Source: Monodelphis domestica
Taxonomy: Eukaryota > Chordata > Mammalia > Didelphimorphia > Didelphidae
Length of the DNA stretch: 64,000 bases
Reading direction: 5' to 3'
Assembly: GCF_027887165.1 (NCBI RefSeq)
Contig: NC_077227.1
Location: forward strand, 70,195,252 to 70,259,251
Numbering within the stretch: the stretch's first letter is position 1; each line of letters starts with the position of its first letter. Below are positions 41,149-53,394 of this stretch, piece by piece. The notes below the pieces were generated by a model that was given only the letters and a program-made list of their open reading frames with translations, had not been told where the DNA came from and did not search any database. The translations under genes and the position numbers were made by a program.

Positions 41149-41239
41149 AAAGAGAGTCACTTATACCAGTGAAATCAATCACAGGTATAATCCCTATCCC
41201 CATTCTTGCTGCCCAGGGGCTAAACTCAATTCTTTCTTT

Positions 41240-41740
41240 TTTATTATTTTTATTTAATATCAAATTTTATTTTATTTTTTCTAGATTACATCAATACAAT
41301 TTTAATAGTAATTTTCTAACATTTTGTCATTTATATTCTCTCTCTCCCTCCCACACCTCTCCTCTTCCCAAGACAGTAGATAATATATGTTACATATGTG
41401 TTATCATGCAGTACTTATGTTACTGTTTTTCCCATTGTAAAAGAAAACAAATATTGCTTATAATAGAGAAAAATTCATGGAAGAAATAAAATAAATAAAG
41501 AGTGATATTCTTCAATCTGCATTCCGACTCTTTCAGCTCTTTCTATAATAATAGATAGCCTTTTTTTTATCATGAGTTCCTTGGAGTTATCCTTGATCCT
41601 TATATTGCTGAAAATAGTTGTCATTCATAGTATATCATAACACAATATTGCTGTTATTCTGTACAACTTTCTCCTGGTTCTTCTCACTTCATTTTGCATC
41701 ACTTCATAGAAGTCTTTCTCTAAATTTCAATTTCCTCAGC
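41240..41740 (-). mobile_element. Old L1-like 3' region
   Basis: TTTATTTTATTTTTTCTAGA ... TTTTCTAACATTTTG ... TCTCCTGGTTCTTCTCACTT match, in reverse, the L1-like 3' ends at 5840 and 45540. Confidence 0.5.
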
Positions 41741-41977
41741 CTAGGTCCCAGTTGTTCTACAGTTCTACAGTTTTACAGTTCAAGACAGCTAGGTAGCCTA
41801 GTGGATCGAATGCCTTGCTTTTATTTGTATTTATTTTCTTTGTATATGTACTTGTGATCTTCCCCATTAGAAGGTAGACTTCTTGAGAGTGGCTATTATT
41901 TCATTCTTTGTATTTGTATCCCAAGCACCTAGCAGCAGAGTATGAGATATGTACTCAGTGCTTAAGAAATGGTTTTT

Positions 41978-42180
41978 AGGGACAGTTAGATGACTCAATG
42001 GATAGAGTGTCAGACTTGAAAATGGAAGATCCTGGGTTCAAATCTAGCCTCAGACATTTCCAAGCTATGTGATCCTGGGCAAGTCCCTTAACTCACAATT
42101 GCCTTGCCCTTACCACTCTTTTGCCTTGGAACCAATATACAATATTAATTCTGAAGATGGAAGGTAAAAGTTAAAAAAGA
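41978..42180 (+). mobile_element. tRNA/CORE SINE
   Basis: Head GGACAGTTAGATGACTCAAT, core GTGATCCTGGGCAAGTCCCT and tail TTGGAACCAATATACAATAT, with about 20% apparent divergence. Confidence 0.85.
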
Positions 42181-42198
42181 AATGAAAATGGAGGATAA

Positions 42199-42417
42199 AG
42201 GATAACTAAGTAGCACAGTGGATAGAGCACTCTGCCTGGAGTTGGAGGACCTGGGTTCAAATTTGCCCTCAGATACTTCCTAGCTATATGGTTCTAGGCA
42301 AGTCATTTAAACTCATTTATCTAGCCCCTGACACTCTTCTGTCTCAGAATTGATACTAAGATAGAAGGTAAGCACTTTTTTTTAAGGAAGAAAGGAAAGA
42401 AGGAAGGAAGGAAGGAA
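42199..42417 (+). mobile_element. tRNA/CORE SINE followed by an AAGG microsatellite
   Basis: The SINE (42199-42385) runs directly into an (AAGG/AAAG) run at 42384-42417, a microsatellite probably grown from its A-rich tail. A separate (ATTC)n tract lies at 42467-42496. Confidence 0.85.
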
Positions 42418-42679
42418 TGGTTTTGATGCTTTATATAGCACTTTGCTTGAAGCATCTTATATATCTCATTCATTCATTCATTCATTCATTCATTCAATAA
42501 GCATTCATTAAATGCTCAATATGTACAAAGCTCTATGTTACCCACCTGAAATACAAAGACAAAACAGAAAATAGTCTTGTCCTCAAGGAGCCTGCATTCT
42601 CCTGGGAGGAAATGAAATAGTCACACAACTGAATAAATACATCAAATAGAGTGAGGTCCTAACTAGTGAAAATAATGAA

Positions 42680-44260
42680 TTCCTCAAAAGAGTCTTCTAC
42701 CCTTTCCTTTCTCTGCCCTATCTGCTACTCCTTGCTCTGCTTGAACAGAGCTGGACACTGGCCTCTGGCTCTGTGTATAAGAGAAGGAAGCTAGTGATGG
42801 AGACAAGGAGAGAGTGAATCTGTAGGAAGATAGGAATCAGCAACCGATCCAGACTTCTGGGAAGCCTGAGGTTAAACCACAGAAAAGAGCCCAACAAAGG
42901 GCCTCAAGGTCCAGAGTCATTCCTAACCTTCAATCCTGTTGAACATACACACCCTGGCTGGATACTGTCTGGGAAGTATGGAAAAATCTTATGAGTGGAC
43001 ACTAGCTACTTCCCTTTACAGAAGAGGACTGAGTTCTCAAGTTTGGGTTTGCCTGCTCATAAAGGACGCATTTCCTGAGTAGGTCAATGCATTTGTTTTA
43101 TTCCTAATAGTGAGAATAAAGAAATATATACATGCATGTGTTTACAATGATAATTTTGAGTCATTTTTTATTATGTAGCATATATGGAAGGATTAACCAG
43201 AAAAGGGGTCCAGAGGCTTCCCCAGACTGCCCAAAGTGTCCACGACACACAAAAAGTTAAGACTCCTGAGACTAAGAAGACTTGTTGCCACCCACCAAAG
43301 AGGCAGAGCTAAGGTATAGAGCCAGACTTTGGCAATTGCCTCAGAGGGCCCTCCAGTGTTGGCCGGTGTGCATAGCAATAGAGGGGAGTAGTTGACAGTG
43401 TTCACTATTGCTATTATATAAGATCAAGGATTGGTCATTAGCACACTCTAGTGGTTAAATAGATAATTTGATGAGAAGAAAGCACTAACCACAAGGAGGT
43501 TCAGGAAAAGCTCATTCCACTATCATAGCGACCCTGTCAAGTATCGCAGATCCATGAAGAAAGGGATAACTCCCTCATAAGCTCTAACTTCCAAGTTCTT
43601 CCAATTGCTCTTGTCCCTATTCCTCCACCCACCTCAGCTACACACAGAGTCATGTTCTTGATTGTTCCATGATTCATGTCTTCCATTTCTATGTTAGCAA
43701 ACTCGGAAATTCCTTTGTCTAATCAGAATCTGCTGTTATCCCATCTCGCCTTCTGCCTTGTGTATCCAAACTCTGTCGTCCTCATAAAGACCTCCAGTCC
43801 TGCCACCCTTCAGTTCTTTCCCAATCTATCATTCTTACAATAGAGACGATCCTTCTTCCTTCCCCATTTTGGCCCCTGGGTGAATCAGTTCGTCTCTGCT
43901 TCCTCCTTCAAGGCTTTGGCTTCCTGTCCTATAGAAGATCTTGCCCTATCAAGTCTCCACCTTCGATGATTTGGGCCACTTGCTGTCTCTTTCTATTTAT
44001 GTGATATCAAAAAAGAAGTTGGAGAAAATCAGGAAACCTTATTGATTAGGTTCACTACAGATTTATGTTACATAATCTAATTAAGGTAAAAAAAATTAAG
44101 AAAGTTTATAGAAAGGAGGATGTGGTGGGTTGTTGATCAACATTGTCATCAAAGAGAAGAGACATCCTTGGGAAGAAGACAGATCTTTTTCTCTAATGGT
44201 AAGAGGAAGGAAGGAGAAGATGATGGAATGAGGGGTAGAAATAATTTTTAATATCAAGTA
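42680..44260 (+). other. Intergenic, mostly unassigned
   Basis: A piece at 43190-43260 matches the 3' half of the intron 4 hAT-like element. Otherwise no gene or repeat is recognised. Confidence 0.5.
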
Positions 44261-44261
44261 G

Positions 44262-44465
44262 GGAGATGCAGCTAGGTTACTCAGTGGATAGAGAGCCAGA
44301 CATAGAATTGGTAGGTCCTGGGTTCAAATTTGGGCTCAGATACTTCCTAGCTGTGTGACCCAGGGCAAGTCACTTAATTACAATTGCCTAGCTTTTACTC
44401 TTCTTCTGCTTTGGAACCAATACTCAGTATGGATTCTAAGACAGAAGGTAAGTGTTTTTTAAAAA
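44262..44465 (+). mobile_element. tRNA/CORE SINE
   Basis: GCAGCTAGGTTACTCAGTGG ... CTGTGTGACCCAGGGCAAGT ... TTGGAACCAATACTCAGTAT. The structure is complete. Confidence 0.9.
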
Positions 44466-45537
44466 TCAGGTGGGGAAAATGAGAGAATGGACTGTGCTTA
44501 ATTCAGTAAAGTACAAGGAGACATTTTATGTTGGGGTTGAAGTAAAATGTAAGGAGATTAAGGCTTGAGCATGATGGGGAAAGTTTGGGGACCATGTTAG
44601 GGAATCCACAAGAGATCTATAACAGGATTGTTGAGGGCCCAGTTGAAGTTGGACAACTTGAGTTTATAATATGCCAAATCAGCATGGTTCTCCATATTCT
44701 TTTTGTCCTGGAATCAGGAGTAGAGAAGGTGACAGCTGGGCAGTTCAGAGTTGAGTACTGCCAAAGCAGAATGTCCAAAGTCAAATGAATGGAAGGTACT
44801 TAAGTACCACCAGAATTAGGCTCCTGGTTTGAGTGAAATAGGAAGTTTACAGCGACTCTAGGTCTAAGAGCCTTCTAGTAGCCATGGAAAAGTGGGTAAA
44901 GGGATGGGGATTTTGTGATCACTGAGGGAAAGGTCAAGAGTTGTAAATTTTGGCAGCAGAACAGGCCAAACATCATCTGCTAGGAAGATTCTTTACTCTG
45001 CCACCTGTTCGGTTGATAGATATTGCTCATGTTTTTTGTCTGGATTTTTTCTGAAATTGCTTTTCATTTGAGGTGAGAGAGTACTTTAGAAATTAAGACA
45101 CTTTTGGCCAACAACTTTATTAAAAAGAAGTCCTGGGTCTTTTTTTTTTTATTATTATCTTGTTTGCTTGGGCTGTGATGGTTGAGAAACAATGGTTTTT
45201 GGATTATCAACAATATATTTATCTCCTAATCACACCTTGCAGTATTAGGTGGAATCATAACACTAATGAGTTTATTTTCAACCTTTTTATTTTCTTTTAA
45301 ATTTTCTGAATCCTCAGATTGTAGCCAGCTCCTTGGAGGGAACTTTAAATAGTGAATAAAATCAATAACAGTTTGAAATCACAAAGATGCAGAAGGAAAT
45401 CTTTACCTGTAAGAAGCTTCTTCTCGATCTGACTCAACTATACACATGGTAAGCCAATTCACTTTTGGTCCAGATTCTTCATGCTGAGATTTTCCTATGT
45501 CTCCTGTTCAGCTCCTTCACTCAAGGCCTTTGACTTT

Positions 45538-46105
45538 TATTTTATTTTATTTTATTTATTTTTCCATTTTTTTCCGTGGTTACATAATTCATCTTGTCTC
45601 CCTCCCCTTTTCTCTTCCTACTCTCAGAGCTGACAAGCAATTCCACTAGGTTATACATGAATTATCACTCAAAACCCATTTCTATATTATTCATTTTTGT
45701 AATAATATTTAAAAACCAAAACCCCATATATATACCCACATAAACAAGAGGTAAACCATAAGTTTTCTTCTGTATTTCTACTCCAACAGTTCTTTCTTTA
45801 GCTGTGAATAACATTCTTTCATGTAAGTCCCTCTGAATTATTCTGGATCATTGTATTGCTATTAGTAGCAGTCTATTACATTTGATCATCCCACAATGTT
45901 TTGTTTGCTATGTATAATGTTCTCTTGGTTCTGCTTATTTCACTCTGAATCTGTTCACAAAGGTTTTTGAGCTCTTTTCTGAAATCATCCTGTTCATCAT
46001 TCCTTATAGCACAATAATATTCCACCATCATATACCACAATTTGTTCAGCCATTCCCCAATTAAAGGACATCCCTCCATTTTCCAATTTTTTGCTATGGC
46101 TTTCT
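45538..46105 (-). mobile_element. L1-like 3' end, older subfamily
   Basis: It starts with (TTTTA)n. The minus-strand frame at 45876-46079 shows PLIGEWLNKLWYM and VEYYCAIRNDEQDDFRKEL, an ORF2 end. It is distinct from the 28-30 kb copies in its 3' UTR (ACTCCAACAGTTCTTTC). Confidence 0.8.
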
Positions 46106-46419
46106 TTTAGCACAGAACTATGAAGACAACAGACTATAGTGGAAAGAGCACTCACTTGGATATACTAAGTCTTAGTCTCCAGCCATCTGTTGGTGGCTTA
46201 TTACTTTTCTCCTCTAAGCCAAAGTTTCCCCCTGCAGAAAATAAGGACAATCATACTTCTGCAAACCACACTATGCAATTATATCAGCAATTATTATGAT
46301 ATTATATCAGCAATCATTACTTTTATTACCACCATCACCATCCTTGCCCAAGGAAAACTATAGCACCCACAACAAAGATGGGAGTCTCCTGGGAGTCACT
46401 TACACATCATTAAAAGTCA

Positions 46420-46690
46420 GTGTGACAGAGTGGATAGCACTATCGACTTGGAGTCAGGAAAATCTGACTTCAAATCCTACCTTAAATCCTTACTATTGGC
46501 AGTTAGATGGTGAAGTGGTTAAAATGCTGGTTCAGGTCTAGCCTTAGACATTTATAAGCTGTTTGACTCTTATCTCTTAGCCACCAGGTTTTTTCCTCAA
46601 CTATAAATAAGGCTAATAATAGTACTTACCTCAAAGGGTTGTTGTGAGGATCAAATAGAGATAATATTTATAAAAGCCCTTGGTACAGAG
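46420..46690 (+). repeat. MIR-class SINE remnants
   Basis: GACTTGGAGTCAGGAAAATC and TCAAAGGGTTGTTGTGAGGA with GATAATATTTATAAAAGC match a MIR core and 3' end. Confidence 0.65.
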
Positions 46691-46696
46691 TAGGTG

Positions 46697-46780
46697 ATAT
46701 CTATATCTATATATCTATATCTATATCTATATCTATATCTATATCTATATCTATGTCTATCTATCTATCTATCTATCTAT
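46697..46780 (+). repeat. (ATCTAT)n/(ATCT)n microsatellite
   Basis: About ten hexamer units pass into six tetramer units. The open frame through it is low-complexity Tyr-Leu and is not a gene. Confidence 0.97.
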
Positions 46781-46807
46781 ACCCTTCTTCTTCCTCTTTT
46801 TTTTTTT

Positions 46808-47000
46808 AAAACCCTTACCTTCTGTCTTGGAGTCAATACTGTGTATTGGCTCCAAGGCAGAAGAGTGGTAAGGGCTAGGCAATGGGGGTCAAGTGACTTG
46901 CCCAGGGTCACACAGCTGGGAAGTAGCTGCGGCCAGATTTGAACCTAGGACCTCCCGTCTCTAGGACTGGCTCTCAATCCCCTGAGCTACCCAGCTGCCC
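46808..47000 (-). mobile_element. tRNA/CORE SINE, young-looking
   Basis: Close to the window consensus and full length. Flanked by CCCTTCTTC...CCTCTTTTTT on both sides (46782 and 47001). Confidence 0.92.
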
Positions 47001-47255
47001 CCCTTCTTCCTCTTTTTTAACTATAATTGTCTTTGTGTTGATCCTAAAAGCCCAAAGTCTGTTTATATGCTTGGCAAAGGGCAGACCTAAGTGTTTAACT
47101 CCATAAGAGGTACCTCAGTTGAGCAAATCAGGGATGCTCCTGATCTTACCATTTATGCAAAGATCTTCATTGGCAAACATGAGTCTTCCCTCTACTTTCC
47201 CACAGCCAGTTTTGTCATTCATTGGCTCTGAAATAATAAGAGCTTCCTTTTCCAT

Positions 47256-47511
47256 GTTGTTGGTCAGATGTTTTTTCAGTCATGTCTGACTCTTTGTTAC
47301 TCCATTTGGGGTTTTCTAGGCAAAAGTCCTGGAATAGTTTTCCATTTCCTTCTCAAGCTCATTTTACAGATGAGGAACTGAGGCAAACAGGGTGAAGTGA
47401 CTTGCCCAGGGTCAAGCAACTAATAAATATCTGTGGCTGGATTTGAATTGAAGACAAATTTTCCTGGATCCAGGCCCAGAGCTCTATGCATTACGGAGCC
47501 ACCTAGCTGCC
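47256..47511 (-). mobile_element. RTE/BovB-tailed SINE
   Basis: CAGTCATGTCTGACTCTTTG ... CCATTTCCTTCTCAAGCTCA ... TGACTTGCCCAGGGTCAAGC ... GGAGCCACCTAGCTGCC. Confidence 0.88.
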
Positions 47512-47519
47512 TCTATTTC

Positions 47520-49530
47520 CATAGCACTTTACCAGCAATGTGCTTTACATCTGTTATTTCCTATGATCCTCATCATTGCATTGTGAATTGAAGTAAGATC
47601 ACCTTTTCGTTTAAAATTTATGGAAGGGAACTGAGAAATAGGAGAGATTCAGTGATTTTTCTAAGGTAACTCAGCAAAGCTTGCAACACATCAGGCTTAG
47701 AACCCAATCTTTTGACTCCACGTCCCATCCAGTGCTCTTTTCATGATCTCATATAGTCTGGCTGGGGTGGTGAGGCATATTGATATGAACTGGTTAAATA
47801 ACAAATGACAGCTCAAATGCACACACATAGGAAGTGATTAAGTAAATAATGATGGAACCGTATTTAAAAGAGGGAGATAATCCATAAGTGATAGGTGAGT
47901 TTAGAGACAGAAGAGATATGGGAGAGACAGGTTTGTTCCTGGAACCCTCAAAGTTGGGCAGCTCCTTGGCCAAGAAGACTTAGAGAGGGAGGAAGAATAG
48001 AGAGGGAAAATGTGTCCTCTATGCCTCTTGACACTCAATGGTCAAAGGACACAAGAATGGGCCTTGAGAACGCTGGAAAATTAAATGTGGAGTGTGAGCA
48101 GGCCATCTGCACAACCCAGCCACATAGCACATGGCCCTGGTCAGTTTTAGGCTTTTGCTTTCCAATATACCACTAGACAATAAGCATCTGGCTGGCCCCA
48201 AAGGAAAAGGGAGCTCGTTGTGATGCCAGGGAAGGATTCTTAGATCTGTTTTAAACAAAGGAGGACTGACAAGCACGTTGACCCTCTGTTCTGAGTAAAA
48301 TGATGAGACCTGGAGAGTGAGAAGGACAAGGAAAGATGGGAGCCTTCCTTGCAAAGAGAGAAGGAACCCCTGGCTCATCAGGGCCTCCTGCCCACAGAAG
48401 GGAGGGATATATGGAATGGCTGAAATGAAACAGTCTCCTTAGTGCACAGTGTACAGTCATGGCAGAGTTAGGTTTCTGCTATGCCTGTTTAGACTTGACT
48501 GGAACAGTCAGGGTGTTTCTGGATGAACTCTAAAAACTTGGGAAAGTGAGAAGGTAAGTGGGAAAATGTCACGAAACAAAGCCAGATATTTTGGGTAGGG
48601 TTATAGAACTGGCCATCCTGGGAACTGACCTGTGTCTTTTATTCTAATGATGGGAACTGGGGAGGGAGAAAGGGAAGAGAAGGTAACTAGCTAGGCCCAC
48701 ATATTCCACAGCAGGTAAGAAAGATACAGGGATGAGCTTCCCCTAGCCCAGAGTGAGCCTATTGGAGGATGGGGGAACTCCTCTCTTCCTGGGCATGGAG
48801 GAATCAGAGCCCAAATTACTCCAGAAGCTGGGGGGGGGTACAGAAGGGAAGAGAGAAACAGGAAGGAAATAACCATTTAAAAAACTAGAGTAAATGTGAT
48901 CTGTGTTTGTAATAGGATCTAGCCTGGGGCAAAGCCATGGCTATTCTTGGCTTGGAAGAGAAAGAAGCATCCCCCTAGCACAGGGCTGGTTCCGGTCAGA
49001 GGTTCTGAATATACAGGCTTCTTTGGCCCTGGAAGCTGAGACTGCCAGTAAAAGGTGAAAGATAAGTAATCAAAAACTGCATAGTGAAGCAGGAACCTAA
49101 GGATTAACTGTTCTAAAGCTCTTTAACCACATCCATTATCCTTCAGAACTTACCCTTCTAATATCAACGCCTATAAATCTCCCATCCCTATTCTATCAAA
49201 CGAAAGAATATTTATAAAATTCTTGGCACAGTGCCTGGCACAAAGTAGACACTTAATAAATGTTTGTTCCCAGCCCTTCTGATGTCGCATTGCTCAGTCT
49301 CTGTTCCTCCTCTCCATATCCCTCTCACTGTCCCATCCCTCTTATAGATCCCCCTAAAACTTTTTCATCACTTATCTTCTCCTAAAACTGTCATAGCATG
49401 CTTAATAATCATACCTTCCTTATTACTCCCATATCAGTTCTACCCCCTAAAAATTTATGTACAACTCTTCCATTATACTGGATAATTATACACTCCCTCA
49501 TCTCACCTATATGTTCCCTTACAACTGGCT
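47520..49530 (+). other. Intergenic, unassigned
   Basis: An L2-type 3' end lies near 49190-49270 (GCACAGTGCCTGGCACAAAG). The rest is unique-looking and has only short frames without recognised domains on either strand (for example 47895-48176 and 48019-48378). Confidence 0.5.
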
Positions 49531-49536
49531 TTATAA

Positions 49537-49732
49537 CTGGTGAATCAATGGCATGCATGCTGGAGGGGGCTGCTCCTTTCCCCCTCTCCACTACTCTACC
49601 TGAGGATGTTTTTCACATCACACCTAGACCTGCCTAGCAGTCCAGTGGGAGTACTTCCTCCCTCGGGGTGGCTCACATGCGGCATGAAGGTGCAGTCTGG
49701 GCATTCAGTCTCTAAAAGGTTTGCCATCACTG
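49537..49732. mobile_element. hAT-like miniature transposon with 8-base duplication
   Basis: The left end CTGGTGAATCAATGGCATGC and right end AAAGGTTTGCCATCACTG match the copies at 15794 and 26343. Flanks CTTTATAA and CCCTATAA agree at six of eight positions, as expected for an old hAT target duplication. Confidence 0.7.
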
Positions 49733-50616
49733 CCCTATAATCTCAATAACTGTCCCATTACATACTACCCATTTGCCATAAATGCCTTTTATCCTGCATA
49801 ACTCTTTCTTCTCCATATTCTCCCATAAATCCCCCTCCCACTATTGCCCTATGACTTCTTCACCTCCTATTCATATCAGCTATAGCTATGTTTCTGCCTT
49901 TAGCTGTGGGGCACTTCAAAGATACTCCAAAGATATTTGAGCTCCTTGCCTAGATTTGGAGATGGTAGTCCCGGGTCATTTCTTCTGCAATGAGAATATA
50001 GAATCTAGACTGAGTAGGTACCTCTTTTATTAGCAGGATCCTGACCTTATCTCTTCCCCAGTCCTGGTCTCCTTATTCCAATTCAATTTTTTCTTGTCAT
50101 TCTATGATTCCCAATGGTTATTTACAAAAGCAGGTTGAAGGAATGTTAAGGATCATGGGCCACCAGACTGTGAGTCCAGACAATCAGATTCTCAAGGAGG
50201 CTCTGCTGTTAAACTTCAGTTACTGGAACTTAGGGCTGGCCCTAAAAGGGCAAGTGAATTGTTATGGGTTATACCTGACTTCATGGGATGGAGAAATAGA
50301 ATCTAGGAATCTATAGACCTGACACCTTATGTGCATCATTCTGCAATCCCCCCCAAGATTAATCAATTAATCAACCAACAGCAAGCATTGTTATGAGACA
50401 GACCCTGAGTTAAATGCTAGGGATACAAAGGAAGACAGAAATCATATCTTCTTTCAAGGAACTTACATTTGGAGAAGGAGGCAATATGTAAATAAATAGA
50501 CATGTTACAAGATATACATAGAGTAGGTGAAAGAGACTTGGATCTCCAGGAGAAGTTGAAGAAGTAGCTGGAGCTGGAGAGACATTGTAAAGAGTAAGTA
50601 GGTGGTAGAAGTGATG

Positions 50617-50873
50617 GAGGAGGGTTGTTCAGTTTTTTCCAACTCTTTATGAACCCAATTGAGATTTTCTTCGCAAAGATACCATAGTGGTTTGCCATTT
50701 CCTTCTCCAGCTCATTTTACAGATGAGGAAACTGAGGCAAACAGAATTAAGTGACTTGCCCAGGGTCATACAGCTAGTAAGTGTCTGAGGCTAGATTTGA
50801 ACTTAGGAAGATCAGTCTTCCTGATTCTAGGTCTGGGGCTCTATCCATTTTATCACCTAGCTAGCTGCCCAGT
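50617..50873 (-). mobile_element. RTE/BovB-tailed SINE
   Basis: TTGTTCAGTTTTTTCCAACT ... GTGGTTTGCCATTTCCTTCT ... TGACTTGCCCAGGGTCATAC ... ACCTAGCTAGCTGCCCAG. Confidence 0.88.
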
Positions 50874-50943
50874 AGAAAGAGGGAGTGGGATAGAAGCACA
50901 GGTAGAGAGTCCTAATATCATAGTGTTTAAAGTTGGAAGGAAC

Positions 50944-51289
50944 TGTAAAAATAGACTTGAATCCAGGACTTCAATCTCCAGAAATCCTTGCTCCACTTCC
51001 CCAGAATGCTTTGTAATCTCACTGGGTTCTCACCTGGGCACAGAGCAAAATCATTTTTAGAGGGTCTCCGCCCACAGCGGGCTCTCTTCTTTCCTGGCTC
51101 CGCTGGCAAACAGACGCGTCTCATGATGTGAGTGAAATTTGGGTGGGCCTTATGGCCCACCTAGCATGTGCTTCTCTTGCTTGTATTTTCTTAACCCTTG
51201 ACCTTTAATAAACCTCTTAAAAATAATACTCCTTGCAGAGAGAAACTAATTTCTACCTGCATCAGTTTCCCTAAATTTTAACTGTTACA
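50944..51289 (+). mobile_element. Solo LTR of an endogenous retrovirus
   Basis: A 346-base block starting TGTAA and ending TTACA (perfect 5-base inverted ends), with GAAC on both sides (50940-50943 and 51290-51293). The poly(A) signal AATAAA is at 51207-51212, about 80 bases before the 3' end, in + orientation. Removing the LTR and one GAAC restores a continuous ancient repeat (AGTTGGAAGGAAC / CATAGAGGACATTTTGTCCA), which supports the insertion. No internal retroviral genes remain, so it arose by recombination between LTRs. Confidence 0.85.
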
Positions 51290-51532
51290 GAACCATAGAG
51301 GACATTTTGTCCAATCTCTTAATTTTATAGATAAGGTTAAATAATTTGTTCAAAGACACACAAATGGGTTTTGAGATAGGTTTTGAATCTAGGTCCTCCC
51401 TCTGATTCCAAATCCAGTGTTCTTTTTCTTGCAAAAGGACTCAGAAGTTTTGTAGGTAGTGTGTATATACCCACATATACACAGGTACCCTGACACTGAG
51501 CCATAAGCCACAAACAGGTACACACTCATGTC

Positions 51533-51695
51533 TTTTTTTTTTTAACCCATACCTTCCATCTTAGAATCAATATTGTGTATTAGTTCCAAGGCAGAAGAGT
51601 GATAAGGGCCTGACAATGGAGGTTAAGTGACTTGCCCAGGGTCACACAACTAAGACGTGTTTGAGGACAGATTTGAATCCAGGACCTCATTCATA
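51533..51695 (-). mobile_element. tRNA/CORE SINE lacking the head
   Basis: The tail and core are present (TTAGTTCCAAGGCAGAAGAG, GACTTGCCCAGGGTCACACA). It stops before the tRNA-like head, at CCAGGACCTCATTC. Confidence 0.85.
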
Positions 51696-52312
51696 CCTTA
51701 ATCCTTAAATGCATGGAAGTATGCACATATAGATAACACTGTAATGCAGATATATCCTCATATACTCCATCGTGCCATGTCTAACTAAAAGGTATTACTC
51801 TAAGTATGTCACAATAATGCCATTCTTATTTTTACATAGCCATTTCACGAGATGAAACACATTAATGAAGCTAAGGGCAAAGGTTCATATATTCATAGGC
51901 ATATGAATTATATTGTGTATTTTTCAAGCTCTTCTGGCATTAAGATAATCACAAGTCTGATGGGAATACCAAGAGATTTTTTAGGGCCAGCTCCTTATCT
52001 CCAGATGGGACTTCCCACACATTTATTAGGAGCCTATGTAGAGATGCTAGGTATGGGGGAGGTGGGGTGGAGATTCAGATAAATAGAATTCTTGACCTTA
52101 CCGAACCTAGAAGCATTCTGAAACTTAGGAGCTAAGAAGATCTGTCTCTGAATATTTTCTTAGACTTGCTTACTATCTGTGTTGGAATAATACAACATTA
52201 TTCCAAAAGTCAGTCATGAAGATGACTGTGGAGTGATTGGAGTTTGGTCAGTCATCAAAGGTACCAAGGTCATCCACTGCATCCTGGACCATTGCCAGTC
52301 ATTCTGATTTTT

Positions 52313-52453
52313 TTTTCCACTTTAAACATTATTTTATTTGGTCATTTCCAAACATTATTCATTGGAAACAAAGATCATTTTCTTTTCCTCCCCCCCACCC
52401 CCTTCCCACCACCTCTCCCATAGCCGACGCACGATTCTGATTCTGATTCTGAT
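52313..52453 (-). mobile_element. Very short L1 3' end with slipped 5' junction
   Basis: An L1 3' UTR piece (ATTTGGTCATTTCCAAACAT ... ATAGCCGACGCAC) is flanked by TCATTCTGATTTTT at 52299-52312 and 52454-52467. Between the L1 and the second copy lie extra GATTCT units. Confidence 0.85.
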
Positions 52454-52739
52454 TCATTCTGATTTTTGTATTAACACTGGACTTGAATGACTCTGGAAGA
52501 GAGAGTGAAGATGATGACTTTGTGCAGCTTTGCCTCACTTAAATTCAATTCATATAAAAGTCAAGACCTTATTCCATGATGCTAGTGGTCCTCTCCAAAA
52601 ACCAAGATGGACCAATGAGCTGTGTGACCCTGGGCAAGTTACTTAACATAGCATCACCGGTCAAATGAGATAATACTACCTACCTTTTAGGATCATTGTG
52701 AGGCTCCATTGAAATGATATATGTAATACTCTGAACATC

Positions 52740-53220
52740 CTATAATAAGGAAAGATTTATATGAGTTGATATAGAGCAAAGTAAGCAGAACTGGGAGAAC
52801 AGTTTACACAGTAACAGCAATATTGTATGGTGATCAACTGTGAAAATGTGGCTACTGGCAGCAATGCAATGATTTGGGACAATTCTGAAGGACTTAGGAT
52901 GGGCAATACTATCTACCTCCAGAGAAAGAACTGTTGGAGTCAGATGGATATGGATCAAAGCAGAGTATCTTTCACTTCAGTGTATTTTTAGTTTTATTTG
53001 GGGGTGTGGGTTTTGTATGAGTGTATTCTTACAATAATGACCAATATGGAAATATGTTTTAGCTGATAATATATATAAGGCCAAGATCAACTTGCTTACC
53101 ATCTCTGACTGGGGGGAGAGGATTGAAGGAGGGAGGTGGTTTGGATCTTATAATTTTGGAAAACATGTTGAAAATTATTATTACATGTAATTAGGAAAAC
53201 AAAATATCTTTGAATTTTAA
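52740..53220 (+). mobile_element. LINE 3' end in + orientation
   Basis: TAAGCAGAACTGGGAGAACA, GATCAACTGTGAAAATG and the ACATGTAATTAGGAAAAC end are the forward form of the older L1-like 3' ends seen reversed elsewhere. It ends in an A-rich tail. Confidence 0.55.
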
Positions 53221-53394
53221 AAAATCCTATAATACTGTGCAAACTGAACTATTATTATTATTATTATAGTCTAATGGAGGGGGTAGGCAACACACACCCA
53301 AACAGCAAAAATACAAAATAGTAAAGATGCAAAGATGCAAAATACCATATGGTCTGAGGAAGGAAAGATGATCTTCATTGTTTCTAAGATGAAA

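Noticed and set aside
46694..46942. An open frame of repeated Tyr-Leu followed by a short tail.
   Set aside because: It is an ATCTAT microsatellite running into a SINE.
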